A stretch of 64,000 nt of DNA, taken from positions 631,585 to 695,584 of the forward strand of contig NZ_HF570108.1 of assembly GCF_000297395.2 (NCBI RefSeq), given 5' to 3'. The position numbers were made by a program, and so were the translations under genes. Under the pieces are notes generated by a model, which saw only the letters and a program-made list of their open reading frames with translations, ran no database searches and was not told where the DNA came from. Positions 1 through 9,052 of the stretch are shown one piece after another; position 1 is the first letter of the stretch, and each line of letters begins with the position of its first letter. Origin of the DNA: Micromonospora lupini str. Lupac 08 (GTDB lineage Bacteria; Actinomycetota; Actinomycetes; Mycobacteriales; Micromonosporaceae).

Positions 1-187
1 CGTGGCCAAGGGCAAGGCGATGCTCGACGAGGCCAAGGAGCTGACCCAGTTCTTCAACCGCGACTCCAGCGACGCACTCCAGCCGACCGCCGACACCGCG
101 CTCACCAAGTTCATCGACAAGCCGGACCAGATCGACGCGATCCTGCGGGAGTGGCAGGCCGGCGCCGAGAAGGTCTTCAAGGGCTGA
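1..187 (+). CDS. Sugar ABC transporter substrate-binding protein, C-terminal fragment
   Basis: Only the last ~61 codons are in the window; the frame is open at the left edge. The tail reads ELTQFFNRDSSDALQPTADT and ends with a helix (REWQAGAEKVFKG), typical of the C-terminal helices of family 1 extracytoplasmic sugar-binding lipoproteins. Assignment rests mainly on context: two permeases follow immediately, the first starting one base after this stop, and then two alpha-galactosidases. The protein would bind the oligosaccharide outside the membrane and deliver it to the permeases. Its lipobox and ligand-binding lobes lie outside the window, so its specificity cannot be read here. Confidence 0.8.
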   Translation, partial: VAKGKAMLDEAKELTQFFNRDSSDALQPTADTALTKFIDKPDQIDAILREWQAGAEKVFKG

Positions 188-188
188 C

Positions 189-1106
189 GTGACAGCAACG
201 ATCTCCACGACTTCGGTCACCCCCGTCCGGCGGCGGCGACGGTCGGCGCGACTGTCGCCGCTGCTGGTGGCGTTCGTCCTGGTGCCGTTCGCGGTCGAGA
301 GCGTCTGGGTGTTCTGGCCGGCGCTCCAGGGCTTCTGGTTCTCGCTCACCCGCTGGGACGGGATGTCGTCGCCGGCCTTCGTCGGTACCGACAACTACGT
401 CGAGCTGGCCGGCGACGCCACCTTCCGGGGCGCGCTTGTCAACACGGTCATCTGGCTGGTGCTCTTCGGCGGGCTCTCCGTGCTGGGCGGCTTCGGCATG
501 GCGCTGGTCCTGCAGAAGGAGCGGCGCGGGGTCGGCTTCTACCGGGCCGCACTGTTCACCCCCGTGGTGTTCTCGCTCGTGGTGACCGCGCTGGTCTGGC
601 GGGTGTTCTACCAACCCGACGGCATCGCCGACACGCTGCTGCGGGCCGTCGGGCTGGAGAGCCTGATCCGGCCCTGGCTCGCCGACCCGCAGACCGCCCT
701 GTACGCGGTGATCCTGCCCGCCCTGTGGCGGCAGATCGGGTACGTCATGGTGCTGTTCCTGGCCGGCCTGAAGGCCATCGACCCGGCGCTGCACGAGGCG
801 GCCCGGATGGACGGCGCCAACTCCTGGCAGCGGCTGCGGCACGTGACAATTCCCCAGCTCAAGGGGGTCAACGCGGTGGTGCTCTCGGTCATCGTGATCG
901 ACTCGCTGCGCTCCTTCGACATCGTCTGGTCGCTCACCAAGGGCGGCCCGTACCACTCGTCGGAGCTGCTGAGCACCTACATGTACTCGACCGCGTTCCA
1001 GAGCCTGCGGCTGGGCTACGCCTCCGCCATCGCCGTCGTGATCTTCGTGCTCGCGCTGGCGGTCATCCTCGGCTACCTGGTCCGCGCGTTCCGGGAGGAA
1101 GCGTGA
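189..1106 (+). CDS. Sugar ABC transporter permease, MalF type
   Basis: Membrane component of a carbohydrate importer (binding-protein-dependent inner-membrane family, CUT1-like), 305 aa. A short basic N-terminus (RRRRRSAR) precedes the first hydrophobic segment at about residues 22-45, and further membrane segments follow. The cytoplasmic EAA loop that docks on the ATPase is visible at about residues 203-222 (HEAARMDGANSWQRLRHVT). GTG start one base after the upstream stop; its own TGA overlaps the ATG of the next permease, so the two are translationally coupled. No ATP-binding subunit is encoded here; actinobacterial CUT1 systems often share a distant MsiK-type ATPase. Substrate is inferred to be alpha-galactosides from the downstream GH36 and GH27 genes. 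Confidence 0.93.
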   Translation: MTATISTTSVTPVRRRRRSARLSPLLVAFVLVPFAVESVWVFWPALQGFWFSLTRWDGMSSPAFVGTDNYVELAGDATFRGALVNTVIWLVLFGGLSVLGGFGMALVLQKERRGVGFYRAALFTPVVFSLVVTALVWRVFYQPDGIADTLLRAVGLESLIRPWLADPQTALYAVILPALWRQIGYVMVLFLAGLKAIDPALHEAARMDGANSWQRLRHVTIPQLKGVNAVVLSVIVIDSLRSFDIVWSLTKGGPYHSSELLSTYMYSTAFQSLRLGYASAIAVVIFVLALAVILGYLVRAFREEA

Positions 1107-1927
1107 TGAACAAGCTCCGTACCGGGGCCTTCCACACCGGCATGATCCTGCTGTCGCTGCTCTGGCTGGGCCCGGTGCTCTGGGTCGTGGTGATGTCCAC
1201 CCGGTCGTTCGACGACATCGCCGCGCACGGGGTGGGCAGCCTGCCCCGGTCGTTCACCCTGGACACGTACCGGCAGGCGTGGACCGACGGCGGCGAGCTG
1301 CGGGCGCTGATCAACAGCATGGTGGTGACAGTCCCGTCGGTGGTGCTGAGTCTCGGGCTCGCGGCGATGGCCGCGTTCGCGCTGAGTCGGTTCCGGATCC
1401 CCGGCCGGCGGACGATCCTGCTCTTGATGCTCGCCGGCAACCTGCTGCCACCGCAGATCCTGCTGATCCCGGTGGCCAAGTTCAGCGAGTTGACCGGCCT
1501 GTACGACACGCTCTGGGCGCTGATCGCGGTGCAGGTCGGCTTCGGGCTCGGCTTCTACACGTTCGTCCTGCACGGGTTCATGCGGGACCTGCCGGGTGAG
1601 ATCCAGGAGGCGGCCACCATCGACGGGGCCGGCACGGCGCAGATCTTCACGCGAGTGATGCTGCCGCTGACCCGCCCCGCGCTGGCCGCCCTCGGCGCGC
1701 TCTCCTTCACCTGGATCTTCAACGACCTGCTGTGGGCGATCACCGTGCTGCGTACCGACGACAACATGCCTGTCACCCCGGCGCTGCTCGGCCTCCAGGG
1801 GCAGTTCGTCTCGTCCTGGAACGTCATCGCCGCCGGCACTGTCATCGCGGCCGTTCCCACAGTCGCGGTGTTCCTGCGCTTCCAGCGGCACTTCGTCTCC
1901 GGCCTGGCGCTCGGAGCGGTCAAGTGA
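1106..1927 (+). CDS. Sugar ABC transporter permease, MalG type
   Basis: Second membrane subunit of the importer, 273 aa. The ATG overlaps the upstream stop (ATGA), with GGGAGGAA just upstream as ribosome binding site; a GTG three bases earlier is a possible alternative. Hydrophobic segments run through the protein, and the EAA loop reads EIQEAATIDGAGTAQIFTRV near residue 165. MalG-type proteins pair with MalF types to form the channel. The stop overlaps the GTG of the GH36 gene, so transport and hydrolysis are tightly coupled in expression. Confidence 0.93.
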   Translation: MNKLRTGAFHTGMILLSLLWLGPVLWVVVMSTRSFDDIAAHGVGSLPRSFTLDTYRQAWTDGGELRALINSMVVTVPSVVLSLGLAAMAAFALSRFRIPGRRTILLLMLAGNLLPPQILLIPVAKFSELTGLYDTLWALIAVQVGFGLGFYTFVLHGFMRDLPGEIQEAATIDGAGTAQIFTRVMLPLTRPALAALGALSFTWIFNDLLWAITVLRTDDNMPVTPALLGLQGQFVSSWNVIAAGTVIAAVPTVAVFLRFQRHFVSGLALGAVK

Positions 1928-4011
1928 CCGCCGAGGCCGGGCAGCGCTGGACGCTGCGCGGCGCGCACACCGAGTACACGGTCACCGTGCCCGCGCACGG
2001 GCGCTGGCTGGAACTTGTCGCGTGGGGGCCGCACGGCGTCTCCGACGGGCCGTCGCCGGTCGCCTACGACGGCCCGGTGCCGTTCCTCACCGCCGGGGAC
2101 GCCGCCCCCATCGAGTACGCCACCGACGCCGACCGCCCGTTCACGGGCGCCGACCTGGTGATCGAGACCGTGGACGGGAAGCGCCGGGTGGGCTTCGTGC
2201 ACACCGACGCGCGGATCGACGCCGGCCAGCGGGAGCTGGCCGTCGACTTCGCCGACCCGGTGACGGGACTGCGCGCCACGGTGCACTACCTGGTGCCCGA
2301 CGGCACCGACGTGGTGCAGCGCTGGGTCGAGCTGACCAACGACGGCACCGCCCCGCTGCGGGTGGTCCGGGCCGGATCGGGCGGGTTCTGCGTACCGACG
2401 CCGCACGGCGCGCTGCTCAGCCACCAGTGGGGGCAGTGGTCGCAGGAGTTCCAGCTCTCGCATGTCGAGCTGGGCCACGGCACGTTCGGCATCGGCAGCT
2501 CCCAGGGCGTACCCGGGCACCTGCACGTGCCCTGGCTGGCCGTCCGCGACACCGCCGACCCGGCCGGCCCGGCCTGGGGGATGGCGCTGGCCTGGACCGG
2601 CTCGTGGGAGATCAGCGCCGAGCGGGACACCGGCGGCCTGACCCGGGTGCGGGCCGGCCGCCAACTGGTCGACGGCCCACTGGAGCTGGCCGTCGGCGAG
2701 CGGCTGAGCCTGCCGGTGGTCACCGGCGCGTACAGCCCGGACGGCCTGGACGGGCTGGCCCAGGTCTGGCACACCCACCAGCGGCTGCTGGCCGGAGACC
2801 GGCTCACCCCGCGCCCGGTGCTCTACAACTCCTGGGAGGCCACCTACTTCGCCGTCGAGGCGGAGAGTCAGTTGGCGCTCGCCCGGATCGCCGCCGAGCT
2901 GGGTGTGGAGACGTTCGTGGTGGACGACGGCTGGTTCGTCGGCCGGAACGACGACACGGCCGGTCTGGGCGACTGGACTCCCGACCCGGCCAAGTTCCCC
3001 GCCGGTTTCGACACGTTCATCGCCGAGGTCCGCGCGCTCGGGCTGAACTTCGGGCTCTGGGTGGAGCCGGAGTGCGTCAACCCGAAGTCGACCCTGTACG
3101 CCGAGCACCCCGACTGGGTGTACGTCGTCGACGGCCGGCCGCTCACCCCGGTCCGCAACCAGTACCTGCTCGACCTGGGCCGGCCCGAGGTAGCCGAGTT
3201 CGTTCATTCCACAGTGGATGGTCTGCTGCGTCGGTACGACATCGACTACCTGAAGTGGGACTTCAACCGGCCGCGTACCGAGCCCGGTCGCCCCGGCGGG
3301 GTCGGCCCGCTCGACCTGGACGGCGCGCACGTCGCCAACCTGCACCGGATCTACGAGCGGCTGCGCCGGGACCACCCTGACGTGCTGATCGAGGCGTGTG
3401 CCGGCGGCGGCGGGCGGACCGACCTGGCGATGGCCGCCCGCGCCGACGTCTTCTGGCCCAGCGACAACACCGGCCCGCTGGACCGGCTGGCCATCCAGTA
3501 CGGCTTCCTGCACGCCAACGCGCCGCACCTGCTCAGCTCCTGGGTCACCGACGCGCCCGGCCTGTTCGACCCGCGACCGCGAACGCTTGCGTTCCGGTTC
3601 GTGCTGGCGATGGCCGGTGTGCTCGGCATCGGCGCGGACATCCGTGCGTGGACTCCCGCCGAGCGGGCCGAGGCGGCCGACTGGATCGCCCGCTACAAGG
3701 AGATCCGGGACGTCGTCACCCGCGGCGAGGTGCACCTGATCGGTGGCCCCGACCAGGCCCGCTGCGCCGTGCAGTACACCGCGCCGGACGAGCGTCGGGT
3801 GGTCGTACTGGCCTGGCACACCGGCCGGCTCGACGGCGCCGGCCTGCTTCCGTCGCGCCCGGTCCGGCTGCCGCTGCGCGGCCTCGACCCGGCCGCCCGC
3901 TACTCCGACGGCGACCGGCACTACTCGGGCAGCCACCTCGCCGCGGTAGGCCTGCCCGTGCGGTGGAGCGCGACCCACGACGCCGACCTCATCGTGCTGA
4001 CCCGCGACTGA
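1924..4011 (+). CDS. Alpha-galactosidase, GH36 family
   Basis: Retaining alpha-galactosidase releasing galactose from imported oligosaccharides (melibiose or raffinose type); 695 aa, close to usual GH36 length, with no signal peptide, so cytosolic. An N-terminal beta-sandwich (~1-295) precedes the TIM barrel (~300-600). The barrel shows FVVDDGWFVGRND, the nucleophile motif YLKWDFNRP (Asp446) and the acid/base motif WPSDNTGPLDR (Asp514). I chose GTG at 1924, overlapping the permease stop (GTGA), because homology to the family begins right there. Longer upstream extensions in the same frame are shadows of the permease gene. It is the cytosolic partner of the secreted GH27 enzyme next door. Confidence 0.95.
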   Translation: MTAEAGQRWTLRGAHTEYTVTVPAHGRWLELVAWGPHGVSDGPSPVAYDGPVPFLTAGDAAPIEYATDADRPFTGADLVIETVDGKRRVGFVHTDARIDAGQRELAVDFADPVTGLRATVHYLVPDGTDVVQRWVELTNDGTAPLRVVRAGSGGFCVPTPHGALLSHQWGQWSQEFQLSHVELGHGTFGIGSSQGVPGHLHVPWLAVRDTADPAGPAWGMALAWTGSWEISAERDTGGLTRVRAGRQLVDGPLELAVGERLSLPVVTGAYSPDGLDGLAQVWHTHQRLLAGDRLTPRPVLYNSWEATYFAVEAESQLALARIAAELGVETFVVDDGWFVGRNDDTAGLGDWTPDPAKFPAGFDTFIAEVRALGLNFGLWVEPECVNPKSTLYAEHPDWVYVVDGRPLTPVRNQYLLDLGRPEVAEFVHSTVDGLLRRYDIDYLKWDFNRPRTEPGRPGGVGPLDLDGAHVANLHRIYERLRRDHPDVLIEACAGGGGRTDLAMAARADVFWPSDNTGPLDRLAIQYGFLHANAPHLLSSWVTDAPGLFDPRPRTLAFRFVLAMAGVLGIGADIRAWTPAERAEAADWIARYKEIRDVVTRGEVHLIGGPDQARCAVQYTAPDERRVVVLAWHTGRLDGAGLLPSRPVRLPLRGLDPAARYSDGDRHYSGSHLAAVGLPVRWSATHDADLIVLTRD

Positions 4012-4057
4012 GGCCGGAGCACCACCACCCCCACCCCCGAGGGACAGGAGTACCTCC

Positions 4058-6301
4058 ATGCGCCTGAACCGACCGCTGACCGCCGCCCTGGCCGTGCTCG
4101 GCCTGGGCCTGGTCAGCCCCACGCCGGCCATGGCCGGCCCTCCGCAGGCCGGCCTCCCGCAGGCCGGCCCTCCGCAGGCCGGCCCTCCGCAGGCTGGTCA
4201 CGGGTTCGGCCGTCCCGGCCACACGCCGGCTGGCGCCGGAGCCGAGGACCAGGGCGCGCCCACGTTCTTCGACAGTGGACTCGCCCCGACGCCCTACCAG
4301 GGCTGGAACACCTACTTCGGCCTCGGTGGCGATCCCACCGAGGCCGAAGTCAGGTCGGTCGCCGACCACATGGTCCGCAGTGGCCTGCGCGATGCCGGCT
4401 ACACGTACGTCTGGATCGACGGCAACTGGGCCGCGCCCACCCCGCGCAACGTGGCCGGTCAGCTCGTCGCCGACCCCGCCCGCTTCCCGGGTGGGATGGC
4501 CGCGCTGGCCGCGTACATCCACAGCCTGGGGATGAAGGCCGGCATCTACACCGACGCCGGCCCGTACCTGCCGGGGCAGTGTGGGCTCGGCAGCAACGGC
4601 CACTACCAGGCCGACATCGCGCAGTTCGCCGGCTGGGGCTTCGACGCCCTCAAGGCCGACTGGCTGTGCGGCCGGGCCGCCGGCCTCGACCCGGAGGCCA
4701 CGTTCCGCGAGCTGGCGCAGGCGGTACGCCAGTCGCCACGGCCGATGCTGCTCAACATCTGCAACCCGGTCAGCTCGGACTGGGGTGGCGGCCCGTACAC
4801 CCCGGAGCAGCTCTCCACCTGGAGCTACACGTACGCGCCGACAATCGCCGACTCCTGGCGGACGTACACCGACGTGGGGCTCACCGACCCGAGCCCGCAG
4901 TGGGCGTACCCGTGGGTGCTGCGCAACATGGACGTCAACGCGTACCACCCGGCGGCCACCGGGCCGGGGCACTACAACGACCCGGACTACCTGCTGCCGA
5001 TGCGCCCGCTGCCCGACGGCGGGTACGAGCTGAGCCTGGAGGAGTCCAAGACGCAGCTCGGCATGTGGGCCATCATGGCCGCGCCGCTGGTGATCGGCTC
5101 CGACCCGCGCGGCCTGCCGAGCGAGATGATCTCGGCGCTGACCAACCCGGAGATCGTCGCAGTGGACCAGGACCCGCTGGTCCGACAGGGCGTCAAGGTC
5201 GCCGACACCGGCACCGACGCGCAGGTGTGGAGCAAGGTGCTCACCGGGCCCGGCAAGCGGGCTGTCGCGCTGCTCAACAGGTACGACAGCGCCCAGCAGA
5301 TCACCGTGACCTTCGCGGACGTCGCGCTCGGCGGGTCGGTCCGTGTTCGTGACCTGTGGGCCCGCGCCGACGTGGACGCCCAGCCGGGCACGCCGGGTGT
5401 GCAGCCGTTCAGCGGCTCGTACACCGTCGAGGTCCCGGCGCACGGCGTGGCCATGCTCGGCCTCACCGGCACCGACCAGGTCGCCGGCGCCAGCCTCGGC
5501 GGCACCGCCAGCGCCAGCCCCGCGCTGGTCCGGGTGGACGACACGCACGCCACGGCCTTCGTCCGCGACGCGCAGGGCGCGCTGGCGGTCAACACCCGCT
5601 CCGGTACGACGTGGGGGACCGGGTGGACCTCGCTCGGCGGCCCGGTCGGCGGTCGGATCCTCGGCCAGCCGGCCGCGTACGCCTCGGCGAACGGGCGGAT
5701 CGACGTGTTCGTCCGTGGCACCGACAACGCCGCCTGGCAGCGCAGTTACGTCGCCGGCACGTGGGGTCCGTGGCAGAGCCTCGGCGGCACGCTCACCGAC
5801 GGCCCGACTGTGGCGTGGACCGGCCCCACACAGTGGACGCTCATCGTCCGTGGCGCCGACGGCAAGCTCTGGTCGCGTACCCCGACCAGCGGTTGGAGCG
5901 GCATCGGCGCTCCCGACGACCGGCCGGTCTACGGCCGGCCGAGCGCTGTCGTCGACGACGCCGGCGTGTTGCAGGTGGCCGTGCGCAGCCGCACCGACGA
6001 GGTGTGGTGGCGCAGCCGGACCGGCACCACCTGGTCGGCCTGGACCAACCTGGGCGGCACCACAAGCGGCAGCCCGACGCTGCTCGCCACGGCCGGACGG
6101 GTCTACCTGTTCGCGCTTGCCGCCGACAACCGGCTGTGGCAGCGCAACCTGACCGACGGGGCGTGGGGCGGCTGGTTCCGTCGCGGCGAGTTCGCCACCG
6201 ACGCGTTCCGGGGCGCCCCGGGGGCCGCCGCGGGCGCCAACGGCAGCGCCTGGCTGGCCGTGCGCGGCGCGGACGACCGCGTACACCAGATCGTCTTGTG
6301 A
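4058..6301 (+). CDS. Secreted alpha-galactosidase, GH27, with C-terminal beta-propeller-like domain
   Basis: Extracellular retaining glycosidase, 747 aa. A signal peptide (~1-26, cleavage near AMA) is followed by a four-unit Ala-Gly-Pro-Pro-Gln repeat (~26-45). The GH27 barrel spans ~75-390: PYQGWNTYFGLGG, the nucleophile motif DALKADWLCG (Asp201), and a probable acid/base Asp272 in WRTYTDVG. An all-beta module follows to ~470. The last ~270 residues contain repeats of the type W-x-S-L-G-G and WWRSRTGTTWSAWTNLGG, as in PLL/tectonin-like propellers that bind glycans. The start ATG has GGGACAGGAG upstream. It lies 46 bp after the GH36 gene, probably the last operon gene, ahead of a strong hairpin. 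It would trim galactose outside the cell and feed the importer. Confidence 0.93.
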   Translation: MRLNRPLTAALAVLGLGLVSPTPAMAGPPQAGLPQAGPPQAGPPQAGHGFGRPGHTPAGAGAEDQGAPTFFDSGLAPTPYQGWNTYFGLGGDPTEAEVRSVADHMVRSGLRDAGYTYVWIDGNWAAPTPRNVAGQLVADPARFPGGMAALAAYIHSLGMKAGIYTDAGPYLPGQCGLGSNGHYQADIAQFAGWGFDALKADWLCGRAAGLDPEATFRELAQAVRQSPRPMLLNICNPVSSDWGGGPYTPEQLSTWSYTYAPTIADSWRTYTDVGLTDPSPQWAYPWVLRNMDVNAYHPAATGPGHYNDPDYLLPMRPLPDGGYELSLEESKTQLGMWAIMAAPLVIGSDPRGLPSEMISALTNPEIVAVDQDPLVRQGVKVADTGTDAQVWSKVLTGPGKRAVALLNRYDSAQQITVTFADVALGGSVRVRDLWARADVDAQPGTPGVQPFSGSYTVEVPAHGVAMLGLTGTDQVAGASLGGTASASPALVRVDDTHATAFVRDAQGALAVNTRSGTTWGTGWTSLGGPVGGRILGQPAAYASANGRIDVFVRGTDNAAWQRSYVAGTWGPWQSLGGTLTDGPTVAWTGPTQWTLIVRGADGKLWSRTPTSGWSGIGAPDDRPVYGRPSAVVDDAGVLQVAVRSRTDEVWWRSRTGTTWSAWTNLGGTTSGSPTLLATAGRVYLFALAADNRLWQRNLTDGAWGGWFRRGEFATDAFRGAPGAAAGANGSAWLAVRGADDRVHQIVL
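4133..4192 (+). repeat. 15-bp coding repeat, four units (AGPPQ)
   Basis: Four tandem 15-bp units encode AGPPQ / AGLPQ / AGPPQ / AGPPQ just after the predicted signal peptide of the GH27 enzyme. It probably forms an extended linker at the mature N-terminus. Near-identical units suggest copy number could change by slippage without breaking the frame. Confidence 0.8.
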
Positions 6302-6306
6302 TCCGA

Positions 6307-6340
6307 GGGTGGCGGGCCGCCGGTCGGCGGCCCGCCACCC
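6307..6340 (+). terminator. Strong hairpin terminator after the alpha-galactosidase operon
   Basis: Perfect 16-bp inverted repeat with a 2-base loop, starting six bases after the GH27 stop. The stem is almost entirely G/C and no U-tract follows, as is common in actinobacteria. The remaining gap up to the GNAT gene (about 340 bp) shows no convincing gene. Confidence 0.8.
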
Positions 6341-6667
6341 GCACCCACCCACGGCCCGGCCTGCGCCGGCTCGGTTCTCCTGGTCGCCGCGATCCCGCAA
6401 CCCCGCCGGTGTACGTCGCCAACGACTCCTCGGCGAGCTGAACCAGGTACCGGGCGGTCGGGCCGCTGCTGGTCGGGGCGGCGGCGCTGCTGGGCAGGCT
6501 GGTCAGGCCGGACGTCCGCGTGCCGGCTGAACAGCCAAGGCACAGATCCTCGGCGTAGGGCCGGCCGCGGTCAGTGCCACGGCGGCCAGCATGCTGACCC
6601 CGCGCCCCGCCCCTGTGGCCCGACCACGGCCCCGCCCGACGCTCGGCCAGTGGCCACAGCCACGGAT

Positions 6668-6673
6668 TAGAGT
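6668..6673 (+). promoter_or_regulatory. Probable -10 box of a leaderless promoter
   Basis: TAGAGT fits the actinobacterial TAnnnT pattern and ends six bases before the GNAT ATG. There is no Shine-Dalgarno sequence between them, so the mRNA probably starts at the A of the ATG. No clear -35 box is visible. Confidence 0.45.
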
Positions 6674-6679
6674 TCCGCC

Positions 6680-7210
6680 ATGGACGACACCACCCGCGGC
6701 ATACGGATCAGACGCGGTGGCCCGGCTGACGCACCCGCCGTACTGAACATGCTCGACTCGGCGGTGATCTGGATGAACGCTCGTGGCAACACCGAGCAGT
6801 GGGGCACGACGCCGTTCTCGGAGAAGCCCGGCGGGGTCGAGATGGTCGATCGGTACCTGACCGAGAACCTCCCGTACATCGCGGAGCTGGACGGCACGCC
6901 GGCCGCCGCTCTGGTGTTGGACTCCGGGCCTGCTCCGCAGGCGCCGATTGCGGCCGCGGGAGAGCCGGAGCGGTACGTCCGTCTGCTGGTCTCCGACCGA
7001 CGGTTCGCCGGTCGACATCTCGGGTCGGCCCTGCTGGCACACGCCGTGGAGGAGACCCGGCGAGCGGGCGTGCAGTTGCTGCGGGTCGACTGCTGGGCGG
7101 GCGGCGACGGCGAGTTGGTGGCCTTCTACGAGCGCCACGGGTTCACGGCCACCGAAACCTTCCTGTCGGGCACCTGGCCGGGGCAGGTGCTGGCCCAGCG
7201 GATCGGCTGA
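6680..7210 (+). CDS. GNAT family N-acetyltransferase
   Basis: Predicted acyl-CoA-dependent N-acetyltransferase, 176 aa, cytosolic; substrate unknown. The GNAT core is recognisable: RIRRGGPADAPAVLNMLDSA at the N-terminus, a central beta-strand (YVRLLVSDRRFAGRHLGSAL), where RFAGRHLGSAL is the acetyl-CoA pyrophosphate-binding loop (motif A), and the FYERHGFTATET motif near the C-terminus. Single gene with a likely leaderless promoter, preceded by the operon terminator and followed by repetitive non-coding DNA. No neighbour gives a clue to the substrate. Confidence 0.88.
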   Translation: MDDTTRGIRIRRGGPADAPAVLNMLDSAVIWMNARGNTEQWGTTPFSEKPGGVEMVDRYLTENLPYIAELDGTPAAALVLDSGPAPQAPIAAAGEPERYVRLLVSDRRFAGRHLGSALLAHAVEETRRAGVQLLRVDCWAGGDGELVAFYERHGFTATETFLSGTWPGQVLAQRIG

Positions 7211-7342
7211 CCGGCACGCCCCCGACGCACCCTCGGGCCTCCCCGACGATCAACTGCACGGCGTGCACCCGGCACACGGGCTGCGGTCGTGCTGGATCCG
7301 GACCTGCCGGCGGCCGGCGCCCTGGCCCGGCACACCGTGGGT

Positions 7343-7377
7343 GGGTCTGGGTCTGGGTCTGGGTCTGGGTCTGGGTC
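7343..7377. repeat. Hexanucleotide repeat GGGTCT, about 5.5 copies
   Basis: Uninterrupted tandem GGGTCT units in the 7211-7731 gap between the GNAT gene and the DUF222/HNH gene. The gap has no convincing coding gene. Open frames crossing it give only Gly-Leu or Asp-Pro strings with no ribosome binding site. Confidence 0.9.
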
Positions 7378-7382
7378 GGTGG

Positions 7383-7550
7383 TCCGGTCGTGCTCGGTGG
7401 GACTGGGCCTGCGCTCGGTGGTCCGGTCGCGTTCGGTGGGTCTGGGCCTGGGCTTGGTGCTCCGGTCGCGTTCGGTGGGTCTGGGCCTGGGCTTGGTGCT
7501 CCGGTCGTGCTCGGTGGGTCTGGGCCTGGGCTTGGTGGTCCGGTCGCGCT
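7383..7550. repeat. 39-bp minisatellite, about four copies
   Basis: TCCGGTCG recurs at 7383, 7422, 7461, 7500 and 7539, a constant 39-bp period, with the intervening sequence largely conserved (TCGGTGGGTCTGGGCCTGGG core). Because 39 is a multiple of three, open frames persist on both strands, including a 13-residue Arg/Pro/Thr-rich repeat on the minus strand. I see no start signal and treat it as non-coding. It lies just downstream of the DUF222/HNH gene. Confidence 0.85.
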
Positions 7551-7731
7551 TGACGGGGTTCCGGGGGTCTGGGCGCGACGGGTCAGCGGTCTGCGCTTGG
7601 TGGCGCTTTCGGGGTCTGGGCGTGGTGGTTCTGCGGTCTGCGCTCGGTGGTCCCGGTCGTGTCTCTGCCGATACCTCGTGAGCGCGCACCGGGAACGCCG
7701 CGAGCAGCAGGAAGGTGGCGGGCCGGTGGGC

Positions 7732-8982
7732 CTACGTGCGTCGGTGGTACTGGTTGCGGCGGGGGAGTTGGTCCGGGTCGAGCCAGGCGGGTGGGGTGAA
7801 CTCGGGGCGGCCGTCGCCGGCCAACCGTACGGTCCAGTCGCCGTGGTGGATGTGCCGGTGGTGATGGCCGCAGAGCAGGACGGCGTTCGCGAGGCTGGTG
7901 TCGCCGCCGTCGGCCCAGTGGTGGATGTGGTGGGCGTCGCACCAGCGTGGCGGGCGGTCGCAGCCGGGGAAGGCGCAGCCACGGTCACGGAGGACGAGTG
8001 CCCGGCGGAGTGCGCCGGTGATGAGCCGACGTTGGCGGCCGACGTCGAGGACCTGGCCGCCGCCGCCGAGGACGGCGGGCAGGATGGCGGCGTCGCAGGC
8101 GAGCCGACGGACCGTTTCCGGGGTCAACCCGAGGCCGGTGTCCAGTGTGCCCGCGTCGAGCTGGCCCACGAGGCCGTCGAAGCTGGTGGTGACGACGAGC
8201 TGAGCGACCTCGCCGCCGTGTTCGGGCAGTTCGCCGGTGCGCAGAGTGAGCCGGCACAGGTCGGCGAGCGCATCGTGTCGGCGTTGCCCGGGAGAGCGTT
8301 GATCGTCGGGACCTGACGGCGCGGTCAGGGGATCGATGGCTGCGCGCAGCAGACCGGCGGTTTCGGTGTCGAGGGTGCCGGTGAGTCGGAGACGGCCGTC
8401 GGTGAGCGTCGACAGAGTGACGTGGCGGTCGCGGACGGCTCGACGCGCCTCAGCCTCCAGCGCGGTCTTCGCGGCGGCATCGGCGAGCTCCGGTGCGACG
8501 TGGTCGAGGATCCGCATGCTCAGCTTGCGGAGCAGGGTCGGGTCGAACTGCCCGGCCCATTCCACGAGCACACCCACCGCCTTGTCGGCGACCGCCGCGC
8601 CGGCGGTGCTCCCCACGGTGTCGACGGTGTCGGCGATGACTCGAGCCTGATCGAGCGTGATGTTGGCATCGGCCAGCGCCTGTCGTACTCCCGGGTTGCC
8701 GCTGTCGAGCGCGGCGGCGAGGTCGACGAGGCGACGGGCGGTGGGAACGGTGAGGTGCAGTCGTTCGCGGAGCCACACCGCCGTGGAGGACGCGCCCTGC
8801 GCGACGGGCGTGCCCCGGCCGTCCAGCTCGCGGATCAGCGAGAGCTTGACGGCGGCGAGGCGTTGCTCGATGCGGTGCGTCGCGTCGAGCGCGGCGACGA
8901 GATCGTCCGCGGGGAGGGCCCACGCGGCGGTGTCGGCGCAGGCCACCACCGCACTCTCGGCCTGCGTCAACTCCTCCACCAT
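7732..8982 (-). CDS. DUF222 and HNH endonuclease domain protein
   Basis: Actinobacterial protein of the DUF222-HNH family, 416 aa. The helical DUF222 region spans ~25-300; the C-terminal HNH domain is at ~325-380, with zinc-type cysteines in CAFPGCDRPPRWC and the catalytic run CDAHHIHHWADGGDT followed by LLCGHHHRHIHH. HNH domains cleave DNA using one metal ion. The mycobacterial REP13E12 repeat proteins belong to this family, but the cellular role remains uncertain. ATG start; only the minus-strand reading gives this domain. Single gene with tandem-repeat DNA on both sides, suggesting an unstable or mobile locus. The family is common in many copies per actinobacterial genome. Confidence 0.9.
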   Translation of the reverse strand: MVEELTQAESAVVACADTAAWALPADDLVAALDATHRIEQRLAAVKLSLIRELDGRGTPVAQGASSTAVWLRERLHLTVPTARRLVDLAAALDSGNPGVRQALADANITLDQARVIADTVDTVGSTAGAAVADKAVGVLVEWAGQFDPTLLRKLSMRILDHVAPELADAAAKTALEAEARRAVRDRHVTLSTLTDGRLRLTGTLDTETAGLLRAAIDPLTAPSGPDDQRSPGQRRHDALADLCRLTLRTGELPEHGGEVAQLVVTTSFDGLVGQLDAGTLDTGLGLTPETVRRLACDAAILPAVLGGGGQVLDVGRQRRLITGALRRALVLRDRGCAFPGCDRPPRWCDAHHIHHWADGGDTSLANAVLLCGHHHRHIHHGDWTVRLAGDGRPEFTPPAWLDPDQLPRRNQYHRRT

Positions 8983-9052
8983 GACCCGAGACTAGAACAG
9001 GTGTACGACAATTCCAGTCGCCAAGATCGATCGATTTTCAGCCGCTGGCCCG

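Noticed and set aside
1555..4131. 858-codon open frame on the minus strand opposite the GH36 gene
   Set aside because: Composition is Arg/Gly/Val/Gln-rich with no domain, and the plus strand encodes a full GH36 with catalytic motifs. High GC keeps antisense frames open.
7126..7689. Minus-strand frame with a 13-residue Arg-Pro-Thr repeat
   Set aside because: It exists because the 39-bp DNA repeat is a multiple of three; no start signal and no coding-type composition outside the repeat.
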